Assembly (NCBI GenBank): GCA_942491525.1
Contig: CALOBW010000020.1
Location: forward strand, 186,001 to 250,000
Length of the DNA: 64,000 nucleotides
Source: CAYWBU01 sp942491525
Lineage (GTDB): Bacteria > Desulfobacterota > Desulfomonilia > UBA1062
Reading direction: 5' to 3'
Shown here: in pieces, positions 48,250-56,961 of the stretch
How positions within the stretch are numbered: position 1 is the first letter of the stretch
Layout: the number at the start of each line of letters is the position of its first letter
Program-made: the position numbers and the translations under genes
Notes under the pieces: model-generated
What the model was told of the DNA's origin: nothing
Database searches by the model: none
The model's input: only the letters and a program-made list of their open reading frames with translations

Positions 48250-48429
48250 TCAGACAGCGTGGTATTCGTTGATCTGTGACATCACCACATAGGTGACAAA
48301 CATGGCCACAAACTGCAGCCAGAACGCCACATAAAACGGTGTATTCAAAAATATCGCGACCATCGCCACGAACATCAGCAAACTGAAAAACAAGCCGGCA
48401 AGATTTCTTTTAATTTCTGTATTAAACAT
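48250..48429 (-). CDS. 59-residue small membrane protein, unknown
   Basis: A complete short gene: ATG at 48427-48429 with a GGGAGGA ribosome site upstream, and TGA at 48250-48252. The product starts MFNTEIKRNLAGLFFSLLMF and continues with two hydrophobic helices (LLMFVAMVAIFL and FYVAFWLQFVAMFVTYVVM), then a short polar tail (SQINEYHAV). It resembles small YrhC- or DUF-type membrane peptides but I cannot assign a family. It converges on the GDPD gene 8 bases away. The 206 bases between it and purF are AT-rich, holding its promoter and the purF terminator. Confidence 0.72.
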   Translation of the reverse strand: MFNTEIKRNLAGLFFSLLMFVAMVAIFLNTPFYVAFWLQFVAMFVTYVVMSQINEYHAV

Positions 48430-48604
48430 GTTGTCCTCCCACAGACTGCTGTGAATTTTTTAACACTGAAGCCATAGCATCAATTTTCAAGCATAGCAAC
48501 AGCTAATATGACTAATCGGCTAAAACAGAGAATCCTAGAGAGACACACAAGAATAAATTACAGCAGAGCGTTAAAAAGTAAACAGGCAAACAGAGAGAAT
48601 AAAA

Positions 48605-48628
48605 GATCCCGGCCGGCTGGCCGGGATC
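48605..48628 (-). terminator. Terminator of the carAB-purF operon
   Basis: Perfect 10-bp stem GATCCCGGCC/GGCCGGGATC (4-base loop) followed on the minus strand by TTTTATT, a few bases after the purF stop. Confidence 0.9.
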
Positions 48629-48635
48629 CGCAAAA

Positions 48636-50033
48636 CTAGCACTTATCGAAACTGTCTTTGGAGCAATCCATGGGCAGATCGGTGGGATATCTGCCACTGA
48701 AGCAGGCCGTACAGTAGTTCTCGGGGTTCTCGACCGTCTCAAGCATGGCCTCCACACTCAGATAGGCCAGCGAGTCGGCCCCGATGTACTCACAGGTCTC
48801 TTCCACCGTCTTGTTGGCGGCGATCAGCTGCGAACTTTCGGCGATGTCGATCCCGTAGAAACAGGGACAGATCACCGGCGGCGAGGAGATGCGCACATGC
48901 ACCTCTTCGGCTCCGGCCTCACGCACCAGGCGCACCAGATTGCGCAGCGTTGTACCGCGGACAATGGAGTCGTCAACCATGACAACCTTCTTGCCCTTCA
49001 GGATACCGCTGACCGGATTAAACTTAACCTTAACATCCCGCTCGCGGCTGCCCTGCTGGGGTGCGATGAAGGTGCGGCCCACATAGTGATTCCGGATCAG
49101 ACCGATCTCAAAACGGGCACCGGAGGCGTGAGCATAGCCCAGAGCCGCGGTATTGGCCGAGTCGGGCACCGCAATCACGCGGTCGGCGCCGCAGGGTGCG
49201 GTCTCGGCCAGCTTGCGGCCCAGCAGGCGCCTGACCTTGTCAACCTTCTCACCGAAGATCAGACTGTCGGGACGTGAAAAGTAGATGTGTTCAAAGATAC
49301 ACTGGGACTTGCGCGGCGCCGGACTCAAGAAGCTGCTCGATATGCCGTTCTTGTCGATCACCATCACCTCGCCCGCCTCAAACGAGCGGATATACTCGGC
49401 ACCGATGATATCCAGGGCACAGGTCTCACTGGCCACCACATAGGCATCATTGAGCTTGCCCAGGCAGAGGGGCCTAAAGCCGTAGGGGTCACGGGCCGCA
49501 ATCATCTTGTCCGGCGTGAGGAAGACGAAACAGAAGGCGCCCAGCATGCGCTCAAGGGCCTCCTTGATCATGTCTTCAATCATCGCCTGCTCTGATCTGG
49601 CGATCAGGTGCAGGACGATCTCACTGTCGGCCGTGGTCTGAAAGATGGAGCCCTTGGCCTCCATCTCGCGCCGCAGTTCAAACGCATTGACCAGGTTGCC
49701 GTTATGCACGGAGGCGATCTGGCCTACCTTGCACTGGATGGAGATGGGCTGGGCGTTCTGGATCTGGCTGGCGCCGCGGGTCGAGTAACGGTTATGACCG
49801 ATGGCGGCGTGCCCCTTAAGGCGCGCCATGACCTCGGGATCGGAGAAGCAAGACGCCACCAGCCCCAGAGCCTTGTGATGGTAGATGTTGCTGCCATCGG
49901 TGGTTGCGATGCCGGAGCTCTCCTGCCCACGGTGCTGCAGGGCGTAAAGCCCCAGGTAAGTCTTATGGGCGGGCTCGGGATCGCCAAAGATCCCGAAGAC
50001 ACCGCACTCCTCATGCCAATCTTCGTCGAGCAT
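48636..50033 (-). CDS. purF: Amidophosphoribosyltransferase PurF (Fe-S type)
   Basis: 465 residues. The N-terminal nucleophile Cys follows a short propeptide (MLDEDWHEEC-GVFGIFG), then the class II glutaminase domain with HNRYSTRG and VHNGNLVNAFELRR. The phosphoribosyl domain has VVMVDDSIVRGTTLRNLVRL. Cysteines CALDIIG, ICPCFYG and NYCTACFSG match the Bacillus-type enzyme that carries a 4Fe-4S cluster and a cleaved propeptide. Makes phosphoribosylamine from PRPP and glutamine. Sits 12 bases after carB, so pyrimidine/arginine and purine supply share a transcript. Confidence 0.96.
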   Translation of the reverse strand: MLDEDWHEECGVFGIFGDPEPAHKTYLGLYALQHRGQESSGIATTDGSNIYHHKALGLVASCFSDPEVMARLKGHAAIGHNRYSTRGASQIQNAQPISIQCKVGQIASVHNGNLVNAFELRREMEAKGSIFQTTADSEIVLHLIARSEQAMIEDMIKEALERMLGAFCFVFLTPDKMIAARDPYGFRPLCLGKLNDAYVVASETCALDIIGAEYIRSFEAGEVMVIDKNGISSSFLSPAPRKSQCIFEHIYFSRPDSLIFGEKVDKVRRLLGRKLAETAPCGADRVIAVPDSANTAALGYAHASGARFEIGLIRNHYVGRTFIAPQQGSRERDVKVKFNPVSGILKGKKVVMVDDSIVRGTTLRNLVRLVREAGAEEVHVRISSPPVICPCFYGIDIAESSQLIAANKTVEETCEYIGADSLAYLSVEAMLETVENPENYCTACFSGRYPTDLPMDCSKDSFDKC

Positions 50034-50045
50034 AGTGTTCCTCTC

Positions 50046-53000
50046 TTATGCTTCGTGATAATCCTGCAGCGGGCAGACGCCCCACTCTTCTTCGCGCATG
50101 GCGCAGACGGCCTCGGCCACGGCCTTGGATGCCGCAATCGTTGTGGTGTAGGGCACCGAATATTTAATGGCCGATTTGCGGATCTTGTGCGAATCTTCAG
50201 ACGCGCGGCGGCCGATGGAGGTGTTGATGATCAACTGGATCTCACCGTTCTTGATATGGTCAACCACGTTGGGACGACCCTCGCTGACCTTGAGCACAAC
50301 TTCAGCATCAATGCCGTGCTCCTTGAGGTGCGCGGCGGTGCCGTCGGTGGCCTTGATCTTGAAGCCCATCTCCTTGAACTCCTTGGCCACATCAATGATG
50401 CGGTCGCGATAGTACTTGGGCACTGAGATGAAGACCGTGCCCGAGGTCGGCGGAGTAAAGCCGGAGGCCATCTGAGCCTTGGCAAAGGCCACGCCGAAGT
50501 TGACGTCGATACCCATGACCTCGCCGGTCGAACGCATCTCGGGACTCAGCACAACATCGGCCTCGGGGAAACGGTTATAGGGGAAGACCGCCTCTTTGAC
50601 GGCCACATGTTCGGGCCAGATATGCTCGGTGAAGCCCAGCTCCTCGAGGCTCTTGCCCAGCATGACCTTGGTGGCCAGCTTGGCCAGCGGCGTGCCGATG
50701 GCCTTCGATACGAAGGGAACCGTACGTGACGCCCTCGGATTAACCTCGATCAGGTAGAGCTCGTCATCCTTGATGGCGTACTGGATGTTCATCAGACCCA
50801 GCACTTCCAGCTCCTTGGCGATCAGACGGGTGGTCTGCTCGATCCGCGAGAGCATATTGTCCGAAATGCTCTGGGGCGGAATACAGCAGGCCGAGTCACC
50901 GGAGTGAATACCGGCCTCCTCAATGTGCTGCATGATGCCGCCGATGACGGTCATCTGACCGTCAGAGATGGAGTCAACGTCAACCTCGACGGCATCCTCC
51001 AGGAACTTGTCGATCAGGATGGCGTTGTCCGGGAACTCCTCCAGCACGCGGGCCATGAAGCTCTCGAGGGTCTCCTCATCATAGATGATCTCCATGGAGC
51101 GGCCGCCCAGAACATAGGAGGGGCGTACCAGGACCGGATAGCCGATCTCGGCTGCGATGCGCAGAGCCTTGTCGGTTGTAAAGGCGATATCGCTCTCGGG
51201 CTGCTTCAGGTTGAGCTTGGCAACAATCTCATTAAAGCGCTCCCGGTCTTCGGCGCGGTCAATGGCGTCATAGGATGTACCCAGAATTTTGACGCCGGCA
51301 TCGTGCAGGCCCTTGGCCAGCTTCAGCGGCGTCTGGCCGCCGAACTGGACGATGACGCCCTCGGGCTGCTCGGCCTCGACCACATGCAGGACATCCTCCA
51401 GGGTGACCGGCTCAAAGAAGAGCTTGTCGGAGATGTCATAGTCGGTGGAGACGGTCTCGGGGTTGGAGTTGATCATGATCGACTCGTAGCCCTCCTCTTC
51501 GAGGGCGAAGGAGGCGTGAACACAGCAGTAGTCAAACTCGATGCCCTGGCCGATGCGGTTGGGACCGCCGCCCAGGATGATAACCTTGGGCTTGTCGGAC
51601 TTGCGGACCTCGGTCTCCTGCTCATAGGTGGAGTAGTAGTAGGGCGTGTGGGCCTCAAACTCGGCCGCACAGGTGTCGACCAGTTTGTAGACCGGCTTGA
51701 TGCCGTGCTCATCCCGCATCTTGCGGATGTCATCCTCGGTCAGGCTCCAGAGCAGCGCCAGGCGCTTGTCCGAGAAGCCCATCTGCTTGGCCTCACGCAG
51801 AACCTCGGGGGTCGGCGTCTCATGGGCCATAACCTGCTCGGCCTTGATGATATCCTCAATCTGATAGAGGAACCAGCGGTCGATCTTGGTCATCTCAAAG
51901 ACCTCTTCAACGCTGTAGCCCATCTCAAAGGCGCGGCCGATGGCGTAGAGGCGGTTGGAGTTGGGCGTGGTCAGATCATGCACGATCCGGTTCTTGTCAT
52001 CTTCGGTGAAGCTCTTGGATGAACCGATGGCAAAGCGGCCGGTCTCGAGCGAACGCACGGCCTTCTGCAGGGCCTCCTTGAAGGTTCTGCCGATGGCCAT
52101 GGTCTCGCCGACCGACTTCATGGAGGTGGTCAGGAAGTCATCAACCTCGGGGAACTTCTCAAAGGTCCAGCGCGGAATCTTGACCACCGTGTAGTCGATG
52201 GTGGGCTCAAAACTGGCGTAGGTCTCCTGGGTGATGTCGTTGGGGATCTCGTCCAAGGTGTAGCCGCAGGCCAGCTTGGCCGCGATCTTGGCGATCGGGA
52301 AGCCGGTGGCCTTGGAGGCCAGGGCTGACGAACGGCTGACGCGCGGGTTCATCTCGATGACGACCAGCTCGCCGTTCTCGGGATTGACCGCGAACTGCAC
52401 GTTGGAGCCGCCGGTCTCAACGCCGATCTCACGCATAACTGCGATGGAGGCGTCTCTCATCTTCTGATACTCGACATCGGTCAGGGTCTGGGAGGGCGCC
52501 ACCGTGATGGAGTCGCCGGTATGCACGCCCATGGCGTCCATGTTCTCGATGGAGCAGATGATGACTACGTTATCCGCCTTGTCGCGCATAACCTCCATCT
52601 CAAACTCTTTCCAGCCGATCACCGACTCCTCCAGCATGACCTCGCTGATCATACTGGCGTCGATGCCGCTGCGGCTGATGGTGCGCAGCTCTTCAATGTT
52701 GTAGGCGATGCCGCCGCCGATGCCGCCCAGGGTGAAGGCCGGACGCACAATGATCGGGAAGCCGATCTCCTCGCTGATGCGGTCGACATCCTCCATGTTG
52801 CGGGCGATGCCGCTGCGGGGGACACGCAGGTTTATCTTCTCCATGGCCGCGCGGAAGAGCTCCCGGTCCTCGGCCTTATGGATGACATCCACGTTGGCGC
52901 CAATCAGCTCGACACCATACTTCTCTAACGCGCCGGTCTCGGCAACCTCGATGGCGGTATTCAGGCCGGTCTGCCCGCCCAAGGTGGGCAGGATGGCGTC

Positions 53001-53249
53001 GGGACGCTCCTTTTCGATAATCTTGATTACGGCTTCTTTGGTGATGGGCTCAACATAGGTTCTGTCAGCCATCTCAGGGTCGGTCATGATGGTGGCCGGA
53101 TTGGAATTGACCAATACCACTTCATAGCCCTCTTCCTTGAGCGCCTTACAGGCCTGAACACCCGAGTAGTCAAACTCACAGCCCTGGGAGATAACGATCG
53201 GACCGGAACCAATAATCAGTATCTTCTTAAGATCTTCGCGTTTCGGCAT
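50046..53249 (-). CDS. carB: Carbamoyl-phosphate synthase large subunit CarB
   Basis: 1067 residues, full length. LIIGSGPIVISQGCEFDYSGVQACKALKEEG starts the first ATP-grasp half, and IILGGGPNRIGQGIEFDYCCVHASFAL the second, with FTLGGIGGGIAYN and SYVLGGRSMEIIYD at the two ATP sites, ending in the MGS-like allosteric domain (IINTSIGRRASEDSHKIRKSAI). Combines bicarbonate, ammonia channelled from CarA and 2 ATP to carbamoyl-phosphate for pyrimidines and arginine. Confidence 0.98.
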   Translation of the reverse strand: MPKREDLKKILIIGSGPIVISQGCEFDYSGVQACKALKEEGYEVVLVNSNPATIMTDPEMADRTYVEPITKEAVIKIIEKERPDAILPTLGGQTGLNTAIEVAETGALEKYGVELIGANVDVIHKAEDRELFRAAMEKINLRVPRSGIARNMEDVDRISEEIGFPIIVRPAFTLGGIGGGIAYNIEELRTISRSGIDASMISEVMLEESVIGWKEFEMEVMRDKADNVVIICSIENMDAMGVHTGDSITVAPSQTLTDVEYQKMRDASIAVMREIGVETGGSNVQFAVNPENGELVVIEMNPRVSRSSALASKATGFPIAKIAAKLACGYTLDEIPNDITQETYASFEPTIDYTVVKIPRWTFEKFPEVDDFLTTSMKSVGETMAIGRTFKEALQKAVRSLETGRFAIGSSKSFTEDDKNRIVHDLTTPNSNRLYAIGRAFEMGYSVEEVFEMTKIDRWFLYQIEDIIKAEQVMAHETPTPEVLREAKQMGFSDKRLALLWSLTEDDIRKMRDEHGIKPVYKLVDTCAAEFEAHTPYYYSTYEQETEVRKSDKPKVIILGGGPNRIGQGIEFDYCCVHASFALEEEGYESIMINSNPETVSTDYDISDKLFFEPVTLEDVLHVVEAEQPEGVIVQFGGQTPLKLAKGLHDAGVKILGTSYDAIDRAEDRERFNEIVAKLNLKQPESDIAFTTDKALRIAAEIGYPVLVRPSYVLGGRSMEIIYDEETLESFMARVLEEFPDNAILIDKFLEDAVEVDVDSISDGQMTVIGGIMQHIEEAGIHSGDSACCIPPQSISDNMLSRIEQTTRLIAKELEVLGLMNIQYAIKDDELYLIEVNPRASRTVPFVSKAIGTPLAKLATKVMLGKSLEELGFTEHIWPEHVAVKEAVFPYNRFPEADVVLSPEMRSTGEVMGIDVNFGVAFAKAQMASGFTPPTSGTVFISVPKYYRDRIIDVAKEFKEMGFKIKATDGTAAHLKEHGIDAEVVLKVSEGRPNVVDHIKNGEIQLIINTSIGRRASEDSHKIRKSAIKYSVPYTTTIAASKAVAEAVCAMREEEWGVCPLQDYHEA

Positions 53250-53279
53250 AATATTTCCTTGTTTTGGGTAGATAGTTCA

Positions 53280-53303
53280 GAGGGAAACTAAAAAGTTTCC
53301 CTC
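53280..53303 (-). other. Hairpin between carA and carB
   Basis: A perfect 10-bp stem GAGGGAAACT/AGTTTCCCTC with an A4 loop on the plus strand lies in the 77-base gap. It lacks a T run and may tune relative carA/carB expression or mRNA stability. Confidence 0.55.
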
Positions 53304-53326
53304 CAATCCCATTCAAAAACTTTTAA

Positions 53327-54460
53327 TTAACTCTTTTCCTCATCCATCAGCGCCAGGAACTCATCAAAGAGATAGGCGGCGTCATGGGGACCGGCGGCGG
53401 CTTCAGGGTGGTACTGCACGCTGAACACTTTCTGCTCTCTGCAGCTGATGCCCTCCAAGGTGCCGTCGTTGAGGTTGACATGGGTCACCTCGACATTCTC
53501 GGGCAGGGTCTCGGTCAGAGCTGTGAAGCCGTGGTTCTGTGATGTGATTTCAACCTGGCCGGTCTTGAGGTTCTTGACCGGATGGTTGACGCCGTGGTGA
53601 CCGAACTTCAACTTGCCGGTCTTGGCGCCCAGAGCCTGGGAAATCATCTGATGGCCCAGGCAGATGCCGAAGATGGGCAGCTTGCCCAGCAGAGCTTTGA
53701 CGGTCTCGACCACGTAGGTCACGGGCTCGGGGTCGCCGGGTCCGTTGGAGAGCATCAGGCCGTCGGCCTTAAATTTGAGGATCTCGTCAGCGCGGGTCTT
53801 GGCCGGCACAACGATCACTTCACAGCCCAGATTCTCAAGGCAGCGCAGGATGTTGTACTTAACGCCGCAATCCAGCACCACCACGCGATACCTGCTGGCA
53901 GCCGGTTTGGCGTCCATGGTCGCGGGCTTGCCCTTGATCCAGCGGAAGGGCTTTTCAGAGGTAACATGCTGAACCAGATCCCGACCGGCCAGTCCCGGCT
54001 GGGCCTTAACCTTTTCGAGCAGTTCGGCGGTATTGTCAACATCGGTGGAGATGATGCCCTTCATGGCGCCTTCTGTCCGGATCAGACGGGTCAGAGCGCG
54101 GGTATCGATACCCTCGAGACCGATCTTGCCATGCTCCTCAAGGAACTTCTTCAAGGTCTTCTTGGCACGGTAGTTTGAGATGTTATCCTGGTATTCACGG
54201 ACAATGAACCCGTCCATATGAATCCCGCCGGACTCCATATCCTCATCGTTAATGCCGTAGTTACCAATCAGCGGATAGGTCATCATAACCATCTGCCCCT
54301 TGTAGGACGGATCGGTCAAAACCTCCTGATAACCTGTCATGCCTGTGTTAAAAACAACTTCTCCAGATACCTCGCCGGAACCGGCAAAGGCGTAGCCGCG
54401 AAAAATGCTGCCGTCTTCCATTACTAAGACCGCAGCACGTCTGCTATTATCAAGACTCAA
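53327..54460 (-). CDS. carA: Carbamoyl-phosphate synthase small subunit CarA
   Basis: About 377 residues: AAVLVMEDGSIFRGYAFAGSGEVSGEVVFNTGMTGYQEVLTDPSY at the start (quoted in parts), and the class I glutaminase with PIFGICLGHQMISQALGAKTGKL (Cys), VNHPVKNL and HPEAAAGPHD (His/Glu). The TTG at 54460 is the favoured start: GGAAGGGGG lies just upstream, and the alternative TTG at 54478 has no good site. First gene of carA-carB-purF. Confidence 0.93.
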   Translation of the reverse strand: MSLDNSRRAAVLVMEDGSIFRGYAFAGSGEVSGEVVFNTGMTGYQEVLTDPSYKGQMVMMTYPLIGNYGINDEDMESGGIHMDGFIVREYQDNISNYRAKKTLKKFLEEHGKIGLEGIDTRALTRLIRTEGAMKGIISTDVDNTAELLEKVKAQPGLAGRDLVQHVTSEKPFRWIKGKPATMDAKPAASRYRVVVLDCGVKYNILRCLENLGCEVIVVPAKTRADEILKFKADGLMLSNGPGDPEPVTYVVETVKALLGKLPIFGICLGHQMISQALGAKTGKLKFGHHGVNHPVKNLKTGQVEITSQNHGFTALTETLPENVEVTHVNLNDGTLEGISCREQKVFSVQYHPEAAAGPHDAAYLFDEFLALMDEEKS

Positions 54461-54489
54461 GGATGCCCCCTTCCTCAATTTTGACCCAC

Positions 54490-54518
54490 TCTTTAGTCGA
54501 GCCCACCTAAATTGTCAA
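54490..54518 (-). promoter_or_regulatory. Candidate sigma-70 promoter of the carA operon
   Basis: On the minus strand, perfect TTGACA (54513-54518), a 17-base spacer, then TAAAGA (54490-54495), about 30 bases before the TTG start. Confidence 0.6.
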
Positions 54519-54545
54519 CCTAAGGTTTGTAAGTCATTGTATTAT

Positions 54546-54606
54546 AATGGGACCACCCCCAATTGGAGCGGCCCCATTAAGGTACCCTGGCAGCAGCCAT
54601 GCTGCC
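54546..54606 (-). terminator. Two hairpins between the glutamate synthase and carA genes
   Basis: GGCAGCA/TGCTGCC (loop TGGC on the minus strand, 54589-54606) follows the glutamate synthase stop by 18 bases. Then a 14-bp stem (AATGGGGCCGCTCC with GGGGTGGTCCCATT, 54546-54578) contains three G-T pairs that exist only in the minus-strand RNA. No T runs. Likely the 3' end of the glutamate synthase transcript. Confidence 0.55.
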
Positions 54607-54624
54607 ATCTTTATACATCTATTA

Positions 54625-56946
54625 TTATACGCCCAGCGGTTCGTTCTCCACCAGTTCCCAGATACCACAGGGACAGGCGCCCTCGCAGAAGCCGCAGCCG
54701 ATGCACTTCTCGCCATCGACCACATACTCGAAGAGACCCTCGGCCAGCTCCTTGCGCGCGATGGCCTGCTGCGGACAGATGGCCTCGCACATGCCGCAGT
54801 CGCGACACTTACCGCAGGAGGCGCACTCGGTCGAACACTCATAGACATCCTCCGAGCCGGCGGCCACCGGAGCGTAGTACTCCAGCTTGACGCGGTCGTG
54901 CTCAATGGCCGGCAGATTGTCAAAATCATCCTCAAGACCCATCAGGCGCGAATGGATGATGATGGCCGCATCACGGCCGGCGCCGATGGCATCGGTCAGC
55001 AGACCGGGACGCACGCTGTCGCCCACGGCGTAGACGCCGGGCATGGATGTTTCATAGCTGTCATCCACCACGATGCAGCCGCGCTCCACCTTAATATTAT
55101 CCGGGATGAAGTTGAGCTGCGGCTGGTCGCCGATGGAGACGATCACGGTATCAGCCGGAATCAGCTCGCCCTCGGTGGTCAGCAGCCCCTCGTCGGTGAT
55201 GGCCTTGGTGAAGATCGGCCAGCGGAACTTGGCGCCCACATGCTCGGCCTCGTCGCGCTCCTTGCCGAAGGAGGCGGGCTCCTGCACGTCGATCAGGGTG
55301 ATGTTCTTGGCGCCGAAACGGGCCGCCTCGGTGGCCACGTCGCAACCAACGTTGCCGGCACCGATGATGACCACATCCTGGCCCGGATCGGCCTGCTCGG
55401 CCTTGGCCTGGGTCAGGAACTCCAGGGCGGTCAGGGCGCGCTCCTTGCCCTCGACGGGCAGCATGCGCGGCTGCTGGGCGCCGGCGGCGATCACAACATT
55501 GTCATACTCATGCTCAATCTTGGCAAAGAGATCCAGATCTAGATCAACATCCTCGCAACGTATCAGCTGACTGGCCTGCTGCATCTCGTGCTCCAGCACC
55601 TCCTTGGGAATACGGCTGTGGGGGATCACGCTTGCAATCTTACCGCCCAGCAGGCCGCCCTTCTGGAAGATGGTCGGCTCGTCGCCCTGCAGCCAGAGCT
55701 GCCAGGCCACCGAGAGACCGGCCGGACCGCCGCCGATGATGGCCACCTTCTTGCCGGTCTCGGCGTGGCGTTCGGGCAGCCTGGCATGCAAGGAGGCCTT
55801 ACCCAGGGCCGGCACATTCAGCGGCCCCAAATGGGTCAGGCCGCGGGTACACTGATCCATGCAGCGGTTGGGACAGAGATAGCCGCAGACCGTGGCCGGG
55901 AACGGCGTATAGTGCATGATCAGATCAATGGCTTCGTCATACTTGCCGTTGCGGATCAGCTCCCAGCGCTTCTGCACCGGGATGCCGGTCGGACAGCCGG
56001 CCTCGCAGGGAGGCAGGTACTTGTCGTTCTCCCACATGGGAATAAAACGGCGCAGATCGCCGCTGCAGATGGGATCGATGGGCGAACGGTCGATATCGGT
56101 CAGATCGCCGACCACGCCGCCCTTGCCCAGCTCGGCATCCCAGACATTGACGCGGAAGTCGGACATGGAACGCTTAGCCTTGGCGCGCTTGTCCTGGGGC
56201 TTCAACGCCTCCAGCAGCTGCCACTCGCCGCGGTCGCTGGTCAGAGTTTCCAGCAGCTCAGATTTGCCGATGGCGTTCAGGTAGTCCTGCATATTGTCGC
56301 AGAGCCACTGCCAGTCATCATCGCTGATGGGGATCATGCGCGCATCCCCCTGCGAGTAGCTCTTGTACTTACCCCTGAAGAAGATGCGGCCGCCCACCAT
56401 GCCGACACAGGGGCGGTCTCCCAGGATATTCTCGGCATCGACCGGATCGACGCCGCAGACAACGGCCACGCCGCCGGCCATGAACTCGGCAAAGGAGTCG
56501 CCGGTGCTGCCCAGCACCCAGAGTTCAGGCAAGGAATACTTGGGGTTCTGCTTGGTCATGGTCATGCCGCGGGCACCGATGTTGCCGGCCACATAGACCT
56601 TGCCCTGGGCCATGCCGTTGCAGGCGCCGTTGGTGGCGTTGCCGTGCACGATAATCTTGGCGCCGGCATTCAGCCAGCCCACATCGTCACTGCAGGAACC
56701 CATGACCTCGATGGTGGTGTTGGGGAAACCGAGGGATCCCAGACGCTGACCAGAGGTGCCCTTAACCTTGACATAGACCTCGTCATCGCCGGCCTTCCAG
56801 AGCCGCCCGCCAATGCCGTGCTGGCCCTGGGCCTCAATCACGATGTTGCGGTGACCGTTGGCCACCGCCTCCTGGGCGCGGGACTCCAGGATGCGGGATT
56901 CGACCCGGTCGCCGTCTTCAATTCCGTTTATTATGATAGCTTCCAT
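54625..56946 (-). CDS. Glutamate synthase: GXGXG domain fused to GltD-type oxidoreductase and ferredoxin
   Basis: 773 residues in three parts. About 1-250: the GXGXG beta-helix domain normally found at the C-terminus of GltB (GIGGRLWKAGDDEVYVKVKG, FPNTTIEVMGSCSDDVGW). About 300-690: an FAD/NAD(P)H GltD-like unit, with N-terminal Fe-S cysteines (PPCEAGCPTGIP, CGYLCPNRCMDQC), VAIIGGGPAGLSVAWQLWLQG and VVIIGAGNVGCDVATEAARFG. About 695-773: two 4Fe-4S motifs (CASCGKCRDCGMCEAICP; CIGCGFCEGACP). It should deliver electrons from NAD(P)H or ferredoxin to the FMN subunit. Third gene of the operon. Confidence 0.93.
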   Translation of the reverse strand: MEAIIINGIEDGDRVESRILESRAQEAVANGHRNIVIEAQGQHGIGGRLWKAGDDEVYVKVKGTSGQRLGSLGFPNTTIEVMGSCSDDVGWLNAGAKIIVHGNATNGACNGMAQGKVYVAGNIGARGMTMTKQNPKYSLPELWVLGSTGDSFAEFMAGGVAVVCGVDPVDAENILGDRPCVGMVGGRIFFRGKYKSYSQGDARMIPISDDDWQWLCDNMQDYLNAIGKSELLETLTSDRGEWQLLEALKPQDKRAKAKRSMSDFRVNVWDAELGKGGVVGDLTDIDRSPIDPICSGDLRRFIPMWENDKYLPPCEAGCPTGIPVQKRWELIRNGKYDEAIDLIMHYTPFPATVCGYLCPNRCMDQCTRGLTHLGPLNVPALGKASLHARLPERHAETGKKVAIIGGGPAGLSVAWQLWLQGDEPTIFQKGGLLGGKIASVIPHSRIPKEVLEHEMQQASQLIRCEDVDLDLDLFAKIEHEYDNVVIAAGAQQPRMLPVEGKERALTALEFLTQAKAEQADPGQDVVIIGAGNVGCDVATEAARFGAKNITLIDVQEPASFGKERDEAEHVGAKFRWPIFTKAITDEGLLTTEGELIPADTVIVSIGDQPQLNFIPDNIKVERGCIVVDDSYETSMPGVYAVGDSVRPGLLTDAIGAGRDAAIIIHSRLMGLEDDFDNLPAIEHDRVKLEYYAPVAAGSEDVYECSTECASCGKCRDCGMCEAICPQQAIARKELAEGLFEYVVDGEKCIGCGFCEGACPCGIWELVENEPLGV

Positions 56947-56961
56947 CTTAGACTCTCCAGC

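Noticed and set aside
50904..52022. Plus-strand reading frame of 372 codons inside carB
   Set aside because: Antisense shadow of a fully conserved gene.
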